From positions 1 to 35,697 of the forward strand of contig DVLN01000050.1 of the NCBI GenBank assembly GCA_018715465.1: a stretch of 35,697 nt of DNA, given 5' to 3'. Below the pieces are notes generated by a model. The model saw only the letters and a list, made by a program, of their open reading frames with translations, did no database searches and was not told the origin of the DNA. A program made the position numbers and the translations under genes. This document shows positions 23,744 to 31,560 of this stretch, piece after piece; the stretch's first letter is position 1, and each line of letters opens with the position of its first letter. This DNA comes from Candidatus Faecivivens stercorigallinarum (GTDB taxonomy: Bacteria > Bacillota > Clostridia > Oscillospirales > Ruminococcaceae).

Positions 23744-26302
23744 GTGAAGCATCAATCAACCGACCCGCGCCCTGCCGGATCAGCAGGCTATGCCTTTCAG
23801 GCTGCCGGTATCCGACAGGAATCTGCTGTGCGGCAGTATATCCGCGTCTTCCTGCTGGCGTTGGCGCTGGGGTTTATCATTTACCTGCCCTTTTTGATTA
23901 TGGACAGTGGTATGTTCGTCTATTACGGCGATTATAATGTCCAGCAGATTCCATTTTATCAGATGTGCCATGACATGATCCGTTCGGGAGAGACCGGATG
24001 GAACTGGTACACCGATCTCGGGTCCAATTTTATCGGCTCATACGCTTTTTATCTGATGGGCAGTCCCTTTTTCTGGCTGACAATTCCGTTCCCGAGCGAG
24101 GCGGTACCCTATCTGCTGGCACCGCTGATGATGCTCAAGCTGGCGACGGCGGCGGTCACCTCATTCGGCTATCTCAAACGGTTTGTCAAAAACCCGGGAT
24201 ATGCGATGCTGGGCGGACTGATGTACGCCTTTTCCGGCTACAGCATTTACAACATCTTCTTTAACCATTTTCATGAGGTAATCGCCTTTTTCCCGCTGCT
24301 GCTGATCGCGATGGAAGAATTCTTCATTGAAGAACGGCGCGGAACCTTTGCGCTGGCGGTCGGGCTGCTGGCGGTGGTCAACTATTATTTCTTTTTTGGC
24401 GAGGTCATCTTCGCGGTTCTTTATTTCACCGTCTGTGCCTTCACCCGCAAGGAATACCGGGTCACGGTCAAAAAATTCCTGCTGCTGGGAGTGGAGGCGG
24501 TCATCGGGCTGCTGATGGCGGGCTGCCTGCTGCTGCCGTCGATCATGATGGTGCTGTCCAATCCGCGGCTGGACAACTGGCTGCTGGGCTGGAGCGGACT
24601 GTTTTACGGCAACGAACAGCGTTACGGACTGATTCTGTCCAGTCTCTTTTTCCCGCCGGACGTGCCCGCCTATCCGAATATGTTCCCCGACTCCAACGCA
24701 AAATGGTCAAGTGTATCCCTGTATCTGCCGATGTTCTCGACGGTTGGAGTAATCGCCTGGTTCAAGATGAAAAAGAAAGACTGGCTCAAAAAACTGTTGC
24801 TGATCTCACTTTTCATCGCCTTGATTCCGATTCTGAACAGTGCTTTCTCGCTGTTTAACTCAGCTTATTACGCCAGATGGTTCTTTATGCCGCTGCTGCT
24901 GATGGCAGCCGCAACCGTACAGGCGCTGGAGCAGGCCGAACCGAATACACTGCGCAGCGGCATTCGCTGGACGTTGCTGGCGGTGCTCGGCTTCTCGGTC
25001 ATTGCGATCTTCCCGAAGAGCGGCGAAGAGGGAGAGATTGTCTTTGGTCAGCTGATGGAATATCCTGAGCGGTTTATCGCTTATCTGGCAATCGTACTGG
25101 CGGGACTATTGATGGTCACTCTGCTGGTGCGGATGCCCAAACGTCAGATGATTCGCCCGGCCACCGGCTGTCTGGCGCTGCTGATCTGCACCACCTCCAT
25201 CGTGATGCTGGCGATCGGAAAAGGCAACGCAACCACCGTCCACCGGGTCATCGACATGGGCCTGAACGGCAGTTTTGAGACGATTGCCGCCGATACGGAT
25301 GACGTTTATCGGATTGATATGTACAATTCCGGCGACAACCGCTGCATGGACAACTTCCCGATGTACTGGAAAATCCCGACCATCCAGTCATTCCATTCGG
25401 TTGTTTCCGGGTCGATCTTCACCTTCTATGATCTGCTGGGAATTGAGCGGAATGTCGCTTCCCGGCCGGACATTTCCTATTCCGGGCTGCGGATTCTGAC
25501 CTCCTGCAAATACCTGTTGACCTATGTCAATGAGGAAAAGTACGAGGATATCCCCGGTCATACCTATCTGACCACCGAAAACGATCTGGATATCTACACC
25601 AACGACAACTATGTCCCGATGGGATTTGCCTATAGTTTTTATCTGACCGATGAGGATATCGAACAGGCGGGCGACGATGTCGATTGCCTGCTGCTCAACG
25701 GTGTCTACCTCTCGGACGAGCAGATTGAAAAATACAGCGACATCCTCTTCCAACTGCCCGACGCCCTCCCCATCCCGACCACCGAAGAACAGCTCTCCCA
25801 GGCTGCAAACCGGTTGCGGGACAACAGCTGTGACAGCTTTATCCGGGACAAAACCGGCTTTACCGCCTCCTTTACCGATGATACTGACCGGCTGGTTTTC
25901 TTCTCAGTACCGTGGGATGCCGGATGGAGCGCAACGGTCAATGGAGAACCTGTCGAAATCGAAAATGTCAGCGGTGGAATGATGGCGGTACGGGTTCCGG
26001 CCGGCACAAGCGAAATCCGGTTTGATTATCGGACGCCCGGTCTGACGGCTGGTTTCCTGATCACATTGGGGGCATTTGTCATCTGGGGAATATATCTGTG
26101 GCTGGTACGGCGGTTTAGCCCCCGTTCGGCGCTGCTGTTTGTCCGGCGCAACCGACATGGCGCGCTCTGCTGCAAAATTGAGGAGATCCCGCTGGAAGGC
26201 GCCTATATCCGCACTATTTTATCAGAAGCACACCAGCTTCGCACCCGTCCCCGTACTTTGCACCGGAAAAAGGAGTCTCCGCCTGAGGACGATACCACCT
26301 GA
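23744..26302 (+). CDS. yfhO: YfhO-family GT-C membrane protein (envelope glycosylation)
   Basis: An 852-residue protein with an N-terminal membrane helix, an extracytoplasmic loop with acidic residues (YYGDYNVQQIPFYQMCHDMI) typical of GT-C enzymes, about a dozen further helices, and a large C-terminal extracellular domain before a last helix near 765-785. This architecture and motifs such as GSNFIGSYAFYLMGSPFFWL match the YfhO family. In B. subtilis YfhO is thought to transfer GlcNAc from an undecaprenyl-phosphate carrier onto lipoteichoic acid, with CsbB making the carrier sugar. The downstream gene is CsbB-like, so the same division of labour is likely here, although the acceptor polymer is unknown. 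GTG start with AAGGAGG six bases upstream. Confidence 0.88.
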   Translation: MKHQSTDPRPAGSAGYAFQAAGIRQESAVRQYIRVFLLALALGFIIYLPFLIMDSGMFVYYGDYNVQQIPFYQMCHDMIRSGETGWNWYTDLGSNFIGSYAFYLMGSPFFWLTIPFPSEAVPYLLAPLMMLKLATAAVTSFGYLKRFVKNPGYAMLGGLMYAFSGYSIYNIFFNHFHEVIAFFPLLLIAMEEFFIEERRGTFALAVGLLAVVNYYFFFGEVIFAVLYFTVCAFTRKEYRVTVKKFLLLGVEAVIGLLMAGCLLLPSIMMVLSNPRLDNWLLGWSGLFYGNEQRYGLILSSLFFPPDVPAYPNMFPDSNAKWSSVSLYLPMFSTVGVIAWFKMKKKDWLKKLLLISLFIALIPILNSAFSLFNSAYYARWFFMPLLLMAAATVQALEQAEPNTLRSGIRWTLLAVLGFSVIAIFPKSGEEGEIVFGQLMEYPERFIAYLAIVLAGLLMVTLLVRMPKRQMIRPATGCLALLICTTSIVMLAIGKGNATTVHRVIDMGLNGSFETIAADTDDVYRIDMYNSGDNRCMDNFPMYWKIPTIQSFHSVVSGSIFTFYDLLGIERNVASRPDISYSGLRILTSCKYLLTYVNEEKYEDIPGHTYLTTENDLDIYTNDNYVPMGFAYSFYLTDEDIEQAGDDVDCLLLNGVYLSDEQIEKYSDILFQLPDALPIPTTEEQLSQAANRLRDNSCDSFIRDKTGFTASFTDDTDRLVFFSVPWDAGWSATVNGEPVEIENVSGGMMAVRVPAGTSEIRFDYRTPGLTAGFLITLGAFVIWGIYLWLVRRFSPRSALLFVRRNRHGALCCKIEEIPLEGAYIRTILSEAHQLRTRPRTLHRKKESPPEDDTT

Positions 26303-26324
26303 AAGAAAGGACGTTGACCAATCA

Positions 26325-27365
26325 ATGGATCTGATCAAACAAAACCGCGACTGCCCGGTGCTGTATGTGGTAGTCCCCTGTTATAATGAAGAAGAAGTCC
26401 TCCCCGAAACGGCCAAACGGATGCGTTCTAAACTCCGCGCCCTGATCGCTGACAAGAAAATCTCTCCCCGCAGCCGGATTATGTTTGTCAATGACGGCAG
26501 CCGTGACCGTACCTGGGAAATGATTGAAACACTGACTCATGCTGACCCATTGTTTGCCGGAGTCAAACTGTCCCGCAACCGCGGGCACCAAAATGCAGTG
26601 CTGGCCGGGCTGATGACGGCGCGGGAACTGTGCGACTGCGCAATCTCGATAGACGCCGACCTTCAGGACGATATCAACGCGATTGACGGGATGGTCGCCG
26701 ACTTTACCGCCGGAAGTGATATCGTATATGGTGTCCGTTCCTCCCGCGATACCGACACCTTTTTCAAGCGGTTCACCGCCGAAGGATATTATCATGTTAT
26801 GCAGAAAATGGGGGTCGATCTGGTCTTCAACCATGCCGACTACCGGTTGATGAGCGCGCGGGCACTGGAAGCACTTTCTTCCTACCGGGAAGTCAATCTC
26901 TTTTTACGGGGCATCGTCCCGCAGATCGGGTATAAAACCTCAACGGTTACCTATGCCAGGACTGAACGGTTTGCAGGCGAAAGCAAGTACCCGCTTAAAA
27001 AGATGCTGGCGCTTGCCTGGGATGGGATTACCTCCTTTTCCCTGCGCCCGGTCTCTATGCTGATCGGACTGGGATTGATTATCACTGGCGGCAGTCTTGC
27101 GGCTGGTCTGGCGCTGCTGATCATCCAGCTGGTGACCAGCGCACTGACCGGAACCGCTGCCATCCTCTTTTCGATCTGGCTGGCATGCGGGCTGATTCTC
27201 TGCGGGCTGGGTCTGACCGGCGAGTATATCGGCAAGATCTATGAGGAAGTCAAGGACCGTCCCCGCTACTTTATCGAAGCGGTCTCCCTCGACCCGGGCG
27301 AAGTGCCTTCGCGCTCTGATTCCCAACCTGATACCATGTCTCAGGAGTCCAGCGACCCCACCTGA
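26325..27365 (+). CDS. family 2 polyprenyl-phosphate glycosyltransferase (CsbB/GtrB-like)
   Basis: A 346-residue inner-leaflet GT-A enzyme expected to move a sugar from a nucleotide donor to undecaprenyl phosphate. Motifs: YVVVPCYNEEEVLPET at the N-terminus, NDGSRDRTW, LSRNRGHQNAVLAG, and the metal-binding IDADLQDD. QIGYKTSTVTYARTERFAGESKY is the family loop before two C-terminal membrane helices and the terminal GEYIGKIYEEVKDRPRY. It follows yfhO by 22 bases, and together they form a two-component glycosylation module. No GtcA-like flippase is encoded nearby, so that part must be elsewhere. The ATG at 26325 is chosen because the family begins there; AAAGG is rather far away (about 14 bases). 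An upstream frame reaching back into yfhO is not credible. Confidence 0.93.
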   Translation: MDLIKQNRDCPVLYVVVPCYNEEEVLPETAKRMRSKLRALIADKKISPRSRIMFVNDGSRDRTWEMIETLTHADPLFAGVKLSRNRGHQNAVLAGLMTARELCDCAISIDADLQDDINAIDGMVADFTAGSDIVYGVRSSRDTDTFFKRFTAEGYYHVMQKMGVDLVFNHADYRLMSARALEALSSYREVNLFLRGIVPQIGYKTSTVTYARTERFAGESKYPLKKMLALAWDGITSFSLRPVSMLIGLGLIITGGSLAAGLALLIIQLVTSALTGTAAILFSIWLACGLILCGLGLTGEYIGKIYEEVKDRPRYFIEAVSLDPGEVPSRSDSQPDTMSQESSDPT

Positions 27366-27400
27366 CTTCCTGCCGATTACAATATATAAATCATAAACAC

Positions 27401-27447
27401 AAAAAGGCTGCTGACACGGTCAAATGACCGCATCAACAGCCCTTTTT
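27401..27447. terminator. bidirectional intrinsic terminator
   Basis: A long imperfect stem beginning AAAAAGGCTG (27401-27410) and ending CAGCCCTTTTT (27437-27447), closed by CGGTCA/TGACCG near the loop. It separates the YfhO operon (+) from the Xre gene (-) and gives a U-tract in both directions. Confidence 0.85.
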
Positions 27448-27451
27448 ACTG

Positions 27452-28078
27452 TCAGAGTTTCTTTGCCAGTACCAGATCCGCCGCACCGCAGATCACCAGA
27501 TATCCGATCCAGCAAAGGACATACGCCGGGATGGAATTTCCAATCATCGGCACCGGTGCGATCAATCCGGTGTAGCCTCCTGCCAATCCGTCCAGCACAT
27601 TAAAGGCGCAGGAAAACGGAATAAACGACAAAATCCATATATTCGGCAGGATAAACAGCCGCTTTGCCCGTGTCCGTTTCTGCCCGCCGATCACCTGTCC
27701 GGCCAGGAATATCCCGGTCCCCAGCAGCATCAGGATCAGCCCGATGCCGACTGACAATTCTGTCTGCCATTCCTTCCAAACCATAATGGCAGCAATCAGC
27801 CCGGCAGCGTTGATGATGGTACCGGCTCCTGCACAGAGAAGCGCACTGTCAAGACTTTTTTCCGCAGTATCCGGCTGCGGCTGTGTCCCCTTGAGCAGAT
27901 AGTCGGTCGTCGTCTCGAACAGCTCGCTCAGTGCGATAATTTTATCAACATCGGGGATACTCTGCCCGCTCTCCCATTTGGAAACAGCCTGGCGGGAGAC
28001 ATCCAGCCGTTCGGCGAGCTGTTCCTGGGAAAGGCCGCTTTGTTTTCTCAGTGTTTGGATTCTGTCAGCAATTGTCAT
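27452..28078 (-). CDS. Xre-family regulator fused to a membrane domain
   Basis: 208 residues. An N-terminal Cro/C1-type helix-turn-helix (ADRIQTLRKQSGLSQEQLAE, then LDVSRQAVSKWESGQ, then PDVDKIIALSELF) ends by residue 65, and four or so hydrophobic helices fill the C-terminal half. Such HTH-membrane fusions are common in Clostridia and are thought to act as membrane-tethered repressors responding to envelope cues; the ligand is unknown. The start at 28078 is supported by AAGGAGGG seven bases upstream; an upstream frame from 28156 runs through the promoter. Two inverted repeats sharing the half-site GGTTG lie in the promoter region, which suggests autoregulation. Confidence 0.88.
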   Translation of the reverse strand: MTIADRIQTLRKQSGLSQEQLAERLDVSRQAVSKWESGQSIPDVDKIIALSELFETTTDYLLKGTQPQPDTAEKSLDSALLCAGAGTIINAAGLIAAIMVWKEWQTELSVGIGLILMLLGTGIFLAGQVIGGQKRTRAKRLFILPNIWILSFIPFSCAFNVLDGLAGGYTGLIAPVPMIGNSIPAYVLCWIGYLVICGAADLVLAKKL

Positions 28079-28109
28079 GATAAAGCCCTCCTTTGTTTGG
28101 TTCGGCTTG

Positions 28110-28141
28110 AGTATATCAAAAAAGGCGGTTGCGCTGCAACC
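28110..28141 (-). promoter_or_regulatory. promoter and overlapping dyad of the Xre regulator
   Basis: TTGCAG (28134-28139), 18 bases, then TATACT (28110-28115) on the minus strand. The -35 lies within a perfect inverted repeat, GGTTGC-GCT-GCAACC at 28127-28141, an operator-like arrangement. Confidence 0.5.
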
Positions 28142-28161
28142 ACCTGTCCTGTACATTCTGT

Positions 28162-28174
28162 CAACCGTAGGTTG
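28162..28174. repeat. second GGTTG-type dyad upstream of the Xre gene
   Basis: CAACC-GTA-GGTTG, a perfect 5-bp inverted repeat. It uses the same half-site as the dyad at 28127-28141, in opposite orientation, with centres 34 bases apart. Confidence 0.4.
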
Positions 28175-28191
28175 CGTGAGTCAAAATATCT

Positions 28192-28228
28192 AAAAAGCGA
28201 AGTGACACGATCCTCCACTTCGCTTTTT
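28192..28228 (-). terminator. intrinsic terminator after the DUF1622 gene
   Basis: A perfect 13-bp stem, AAAAAGCGAAGTG (28192-28204) with CACTTCGCTTTTT (28216-28228), and an 11-base loop, starting 6 bases after the stop at 28234. It can work on both strands. Confidence 0.88.
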
Positions 28229-28233
28229 TCACA

Positions 28234-28605
28234 TTAACCTTTATGATGTTCAGAAGGCGCTTTTGACACAAGATTGACTTCGTTATCCCCTTCCTCGTTT
28301 TTAATCTCCCAGTGAATTAAAAAGGTCAGCGCCGCCCGCAACAGGATAATCGCGCCGACAATCATGATTTCCGAAAGGTCACGCACCACGACGGTACGCA
28401 AAATCTCGCCGCCCAGCTTGAATTCAAGTCCCATCGCCATACTTTTTGCGAGCTTAAGCCGAGTCAGTGGATCACGGCGGATATAATTCACAACCCCCAA
28501 TACACCAGCGACCGCAATAACGATTACGCCGACCACCTCAAACAGGATGATCGAATATTCCGCCATCCATTTGACAAGGTTTTCCAGCGTCTGATACAAT
28601 TCCAT
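28234..28605 (-). CDS. DUF1622 membrane protein
   Basis: 123 residues with two or three membrane helices (about 18-40, and about 76-97), a basic loop (YIRRDPLTRLKLAKS) and the family core LGGEILRTVVVRDLSEI followed by ILLRAALTFLIHWEIK, which identifies DUF1622. The family is widespread in Bacillota and has no assigned function. The ATG at 28603-28605 has GAAAGGA six bases upstream, a promoter lies before it, and a strong terminator follows, so it is monocistronic. Confidence 0.88.
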   Translation of the reverse strand: MELYQTLENLVKWMAEYSIILFEVVGVIVIAVAGVLGVVNYIRRDPLTRLKLAKSMAMGLEFKLGGEILRTVVVRDLSEIMIVGAIILLRAALTFLIHWEIKNEEGDNEVNLVSKAPSEHHKG

Positions 28606-28619
28606 AACCAGTCCTTTCC

Positions 28620-28634
28620 GGGAGAGCTTCTCCC
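28620..28634 (-). other. leader hairpin of the DUF1622 gene
   Basis: GGGAGA-AGC-TCTCCC, a short perfect hairpin between the promoter and the GAAAGGA site. It could affect translation or simply be structural. Confidence 0.35.
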
Positions 28635-28649
28635 TGTGTGATCAGGTCT

Positions 28650-28678
28650 ATTGTACCATAACCTGTCCGGTCAGGCAA
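28650..28678 (-). promoter_or_regulatory. promoter of the DUF1622 gene
   Basis: TTGCCT (28673-28678), 17 bases, then TACAAT (28650-28655) on the minus strand. Confidence 0.6.
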
Positions 28679-28692
28679 GCACTTTGTCCCGT

Positions 28693-29106
28693 TTACAACA
28701 CCATGACCAGTGTCCCGATCGAAATAAGCAGCCCGCCGATAATTGACTTGGCCGAAGCGGTCTCCCGCAGGAATACAAAAGCAAAAATCAGCGTAAAGAC
28801 AATGCTCAGCTTGTCGATTGGAGCGACTTTCGAAACCTCCCCGATTTCCAGTGCCCTATAATAACACAGCCAGGACGCGCCGGTCGCAAGTCCTGACAGA
28901 ACCAGAAATGCCCAGCTTTTCCCAGTGATCCCGGAAATCCCGCTCTGTGTCCCGGTGATAAACACCATCCCCCACGCCATCACCAGTACAACAGCGGTAC
29001 GGATCGCAGTCGCAAGATTGGAATTGACGCCATCAATGCCAACCTTTGCGAGAATCGAAGTCAGCGCGGCAAAAACCGCTGACAGCAGTGCATAAACCAC
29101 CCACAT
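28693..29106 (-). CDS. half-size EamA/DMT-family transporter
   Basis: 137 residues and a single EamA repeat: five helices, with LSAVFAALTSILAKVGI at the start, GLATGASWLCYYRALEIGEVSKVAPIDKLSIVFT in the core, and GGLLISIGTLVMV at the end. Full DMT exporters have two such repeats, so this protein should act as a dimer, as do other single-EamA proteins of Bacillota. The substrate is unknown; these are typically metabolite or drug exporters. The ATG at 29106 has AAAGGGG eight bases upstream and lies 4 bases after the MarR stop, so the two genes are translationally coupled and the MarR protein is the likely regulator of export. Confidence 0.88.
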   Translation of the reverse strand: MWVVYALLSAVFAALTSILAKVGIDGVNSNLATAIRTAVVLVMAWGMVFITGTQSGISGITGKSWAFLVLSGLATGASWLCYYRALEIGEVSKVAPIDKLSIVFTLIFAFVFLRETASAKSIIGGLLISIGTLVMVL

Positions 29107-29110
29107 ATTT

Positions 29111-29614
29111 TTAACCCCTTTCATCTGTTTCATTCCTTTCCATCTCTTCGGCATTCAGCCGCTCGATCAGCGGACGGTTTTCTTCCCGCCTTGCCTGTTT
29201 GGAGCGGGCATACAGCGTCTCCAGCACCTCCAGAAAAACTTCTCTTTTTTCCGGTTCCACCTCTTCAAGCAGCCAGCCATAATAAAACGCCTCCAAAGCA
29301 GCCCGACTGTTTTTGAGTGCATCGGCCTGATCTGTCGGAAACAGCCGGCGTCTCCGTTTGTCCCGTGGATCAACCTCCCGCCGGATAAAGCCCTTTCTTT
29401 CCAGACTGGCGGTCAGATGGGCGACCGCACTTTTTTCCAGATACAGCTGCCGTCCGATCTCGTCGGGAGAGATGCCGGGTGATTTGCGGATACAATGGAT
29501 TACTTCGTATTCACTTCCGCCCAGGCCCTGATCTTTCGCTCTTGACTGGACAAAATGAGCAGCATTGCGGGCAATCTTGGTGATCTTACGTCTGCTTGGG
29601 TCCAACTGTGACAC
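29111..29614 (-). CDS. MarR-family transcriptional regulator
   Basis: 167 residues with a winged helix-turn-helix: ISPDEIGRQLYLEKSAVAHLTASLERKGFIRR, then the wing with DPRDKRRRRLFPT, characteristic of MarR. The flanking helices would form the dimer interface, and the C-terminal 25 residues are very charged. A 9-bp inverted repeat (29625-29648) overlaps the transcription start region, so it is expected to repress itself and the coupled EamA transporter until a ligand binds. The GTG at 29612-29614 is taken as start with an AAGGG-type site just upstream; a TTG three codons later is possible. Confidence 0.9.
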   Translation of the reverse strand: MSQLDPSRRKITKIARNAAHFVQSRAKDQGLGGSEYEVIHCIRKSPGISPDEIGRQLYLEKSAVAHLTASLERKGFIRREVDPRDKRRRRLFPTDQADALKNSRAALEAFYYGWLLEEVEPEKREVFLEVLETLYARSKQARREENRPLIERLNAEEMERNETDERG

Positions 29615-29624
29615 TTCCCTTCCA

Positions 29625-29648
29625 AAATAGTTGTGCTCTCAACTATTT
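29625..29648. promoter_or_regulatory. MarR operator-like inverted repeat
   Basis: A perfect dyad AAATAGTTG-TGCTCT-CAACTATTT just downstream of the -10 region of the MarR-EamA operon. A further half-site-like ATAGTTG overlaps the -35 region (near 29679-29687). Confidence 0.7.
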
Positions 29649-29650
29649 AT

Positions 29651-29679
29651 AAAATACATCTTTTTTCCTCTTTTGTCAA
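29651..29679 (-). promoter_or_regulatory. promoter of the MarR-EamA operon
   Basis: A perfect TTGACA (29674-29679), 17 bases, then TATTTT (29651-29656) on the minus strand, immediately upstream of the dyad at 29625-29648. Confidence 0.6.
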
Positions 29680-29692
29680 CAACTATCCATGC

Positions 29693-29725
29693 AAAAAAGG
29701 GCATCCCACCCAGAGATACCCTTTT
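29693..29725 (-). terminator. intrinsic terminator after whiA
   Basis: Minus-strand stem AAAAGGGTATC (29715-29725) with GATGCCCTTTT (29695-29705), one mismatch, followed by further T residues. It begins 3 bases after the whiA stop. Confidence 0.75.
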
Positions 29726-29728
29726 GAT

Positions 29729-30661
29729 TCAATCCTGTTTGTCTCCTCTTGGAGAAACACCGCTTTCCCGCAACGCCTGTGCCTTTTCACAGATACGCCG
29801 CAGCCGGTGGTTGACCCCGCTCCTCGAGATCGGAACAGTCAGCATCTCCGCCAGTTCCCTCAGCGACATCGCTTCATTTTCCAGCCGCAGCTGGGCCAGC
29901 TCCCGCAAATCCTCATCCAGCCAGGAAAGCCCGACGGTATCCCGGATAAAGCGGATATCCTGCACCTGTGCGGCCGCCGCCGAGACGGTTTTGTTCAGAT
30001 TAGCAGTCTCACAGTTGGTCGTTCGGTTGACATGGTTTCGGACTGTCTTAACCACCTTAATTTCCATCAGCTTCATACTCGAACCGGTCGCGCCGGTCAG
30101 CGTCAGAAAATCCTCGATCTGCTCGCTTTCTTTCAGATACAGGATTTCACAGCCTTTCCGCCGTGCAACCTTAAAGCGGATTCCGACGCCTGCCGCCACC
30201 TCGTGAATTTCCTCAGCAAAAAGTGGGATCAGCGCGTTGATTTCCAGGTGGTACTCTTTTTCGGGGTTGGTCATCGACCCATACGCCAGAAATAATCCCC
30301 GTAAAAACGCCGCGGCGCATCCTTCAGGCTGGAGCAGCTCCTGATTGAGCGGGCTTCGGCCGAGGTGGTAATATTCCCGCAGCAGCTCTCTGGTGTGTTC
30401 ATGTTCGATACAGACGGTATAGACCTCAACATCTCCCTTAAGCCGATGCAGATCCCGCCGAATATCGATGATCGCCCCCAGTTCGGCCAGCATCGAAGCG
30501 ACCTCCTGGGCAAGTTCCCGGTTCTCGGTGGTAAAGATGGTTGGCTGCTGAGGGAAAGATTTGCTCAGCTTGAGAATCCCATATACCAGCGCATTACGAT
30601 GGTTAAAGCTTCGGAGGGGACTTTGCAGCAGTTCCAGCTTGACATCCTGACAAAATGACAC
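29729..30661 (-). CDS. whiA: WhiA, DNA-binding protein of Gram-positive division control
   Basis: 310 residues. The N-terminal two thirds is the LAGLIDADG-endonuclease-like domain without nuclease function (start SFCQDVKLELL; AAAFLRGLFLAYGSMTNPEKEYHLEI), and the C-terminus is a helix-turn-helix domain (MSLRELAEMLTVPISRSGVNHRLRRI). TTNCETANLNKTVSAAAAQVQDI is a family hallmark. In Streptomyces WhiA is a sporulation regulator; in Bacillus it affects division and chromosome segregation. It lies 10 bases after rapZ, the usual neighbour; the intervening yvcK gene found in many relatives is missing. Confidence 0.96.
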   Translation of the reverse strand: MSFCQDVKLELLQSPLRSFNHRNALVYGILKLSKSFPQQPTIFTTENRELAQEVASMLAELGAIIDIRRDLHRLKGDVEVYTVCIEHEHTRELLREYYHLGRSPLNQELLQPEGCAAAFLRGLFLAYGSMTNPEKEYHLEINALIPLFAEEIHEVAAGVGIRFKVARRKGCEILYLKESEQIEDFLTLTGATGSSMKLMEIKVVKTVRNHVNRTTNCETANLNKTVSAAAAQVQDIRFIRDTVGLSWLDEDLRELAQLRLENEAMSLRELAEMLTVPISRSGVNHRLRRICEKAQALRESGVSPRGDKQD

Positions 30662-30671
30662 GCGCTACCCC

Positions 30672-31529
30672 TCATTTCTCAATATCACGATGGCTGATGC
30701 GGACATTGGCTCCTTTTGCAGCCAGATCATCATACAGATATCCGGCAATGGTCACGCTTCGGTGATGACCGCCGGTACAACCGACTGCAATGGTCAATTG
30801 GGTTTTGCCTTCCTTCTGGTAAAGCGGCAGAAGAAACCCGACCAGGTCCTTAAGTTTGGCCAGCAGTTCAACCGACTCGGGCGCATTCATCACATAATCC
30901 CGCACCGGCTGTTCCAGACCGGTATGTTCTTTCAGGGAAGGGATGTAAAAGGGGTTGGGCAGACAGCGGACGTCAAACACCAGATCAGCCTCGCTCGGCA
31001 GCCCATGCTTAAACCCAAAGGACATCACATTGACCAGCATTCCGTTTTTGAGATCAGTCGCAAAAATTGCGCACAACCGTTTCCGAAGCTGGGATGCCGA
31101 AATCCGGGTGGTATCAATCAGATAATCCGCCCGTCTTCTGGCCTCAGCCATTGCCTTGCGTTCAGCGGCGATCTGTGCCGCGAGGCCGCCGCCCACGATA
31201 TCCGCCATCGGATGGCGGCGGCGGGTTTCCTTATAACGGCGGATCAGTTCCTCATCCGAAGCGTCGAGGAACAGCATCTTGTATCCATGCCCTTCCTCCT
31301 TCATTTTGTCCAGTTCCTGACAAAGCCCGTAAAACATATTGCCGCCCCGCATATCGGTGACGACCGCGATCCGGTCAAGTGCGCCGCCCGACGCGACCGA
31401 CAGCCCGGCAATTTTGCCGATCAGCTGCGGCGGCATATTGTCCACACAGTAAAATCCGATATCCTCCAGCGTATCCATCGCACGGGATTTACCGGCACCG
31501 GACATGCCCGTTACAATCAGAAAATCCAT
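30672..31529 (-). CDS. rapZ: RapZ/YvcJ nucleotide-binding protein
   Basis: 285 residues. The N-terminal P-loop (TGMSGAGKSRAMDTLEDIGFYCVDNMPP) has the Walker A motif at about 8-15, and the C-terminal domain ends with CTGGHHRSVTIAGYLYDDL. It hydrolyses nucleotides. In E. coli RapZ directs decay of the GlmZ small RNA and so controls glucosamine-6-phosphate synthesis; in Bacillus YvcJ affects competence and envelope homeostasis. The start at 31529 is chosen because AAAGGGGGG lies seven bases upstream and the family starts at this Met; the in-frame opening at 31637 overlaps the end of murB. Together with murB upstream and whiA downstream it forms a conserved cluster. Confidence 0.95.
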   Translation of the reverse strand: MDFLIVTGMSGAGKSRAMDTLEDIGFYCVDNMPPQLIGKIAGLSVASGGALDRIAVVTDMRGGNMFYGLCQELDKMKEEGHGYKMLFLDASDEELIRRYKETRRRHPMADIVGGGLAAQIAAERKAMAEARRRADYLIDTTRISASQLRKRLCAIFATDLKNGMLVNVMSFGFKHGLPSEADLVFDVRCLPNPFYIPSLKEHTGLEQPVRDYVMNAPESVELLAKLKDLVGFLLPLYQKEGKTQLTIAVGCTGGHHRSVTIAGYLYDDLAAKGANVRISHRDIEK

Positions 31530-31560
31530 AGCCGTTCCCCCTTTCCCACTTATCCGCCGG

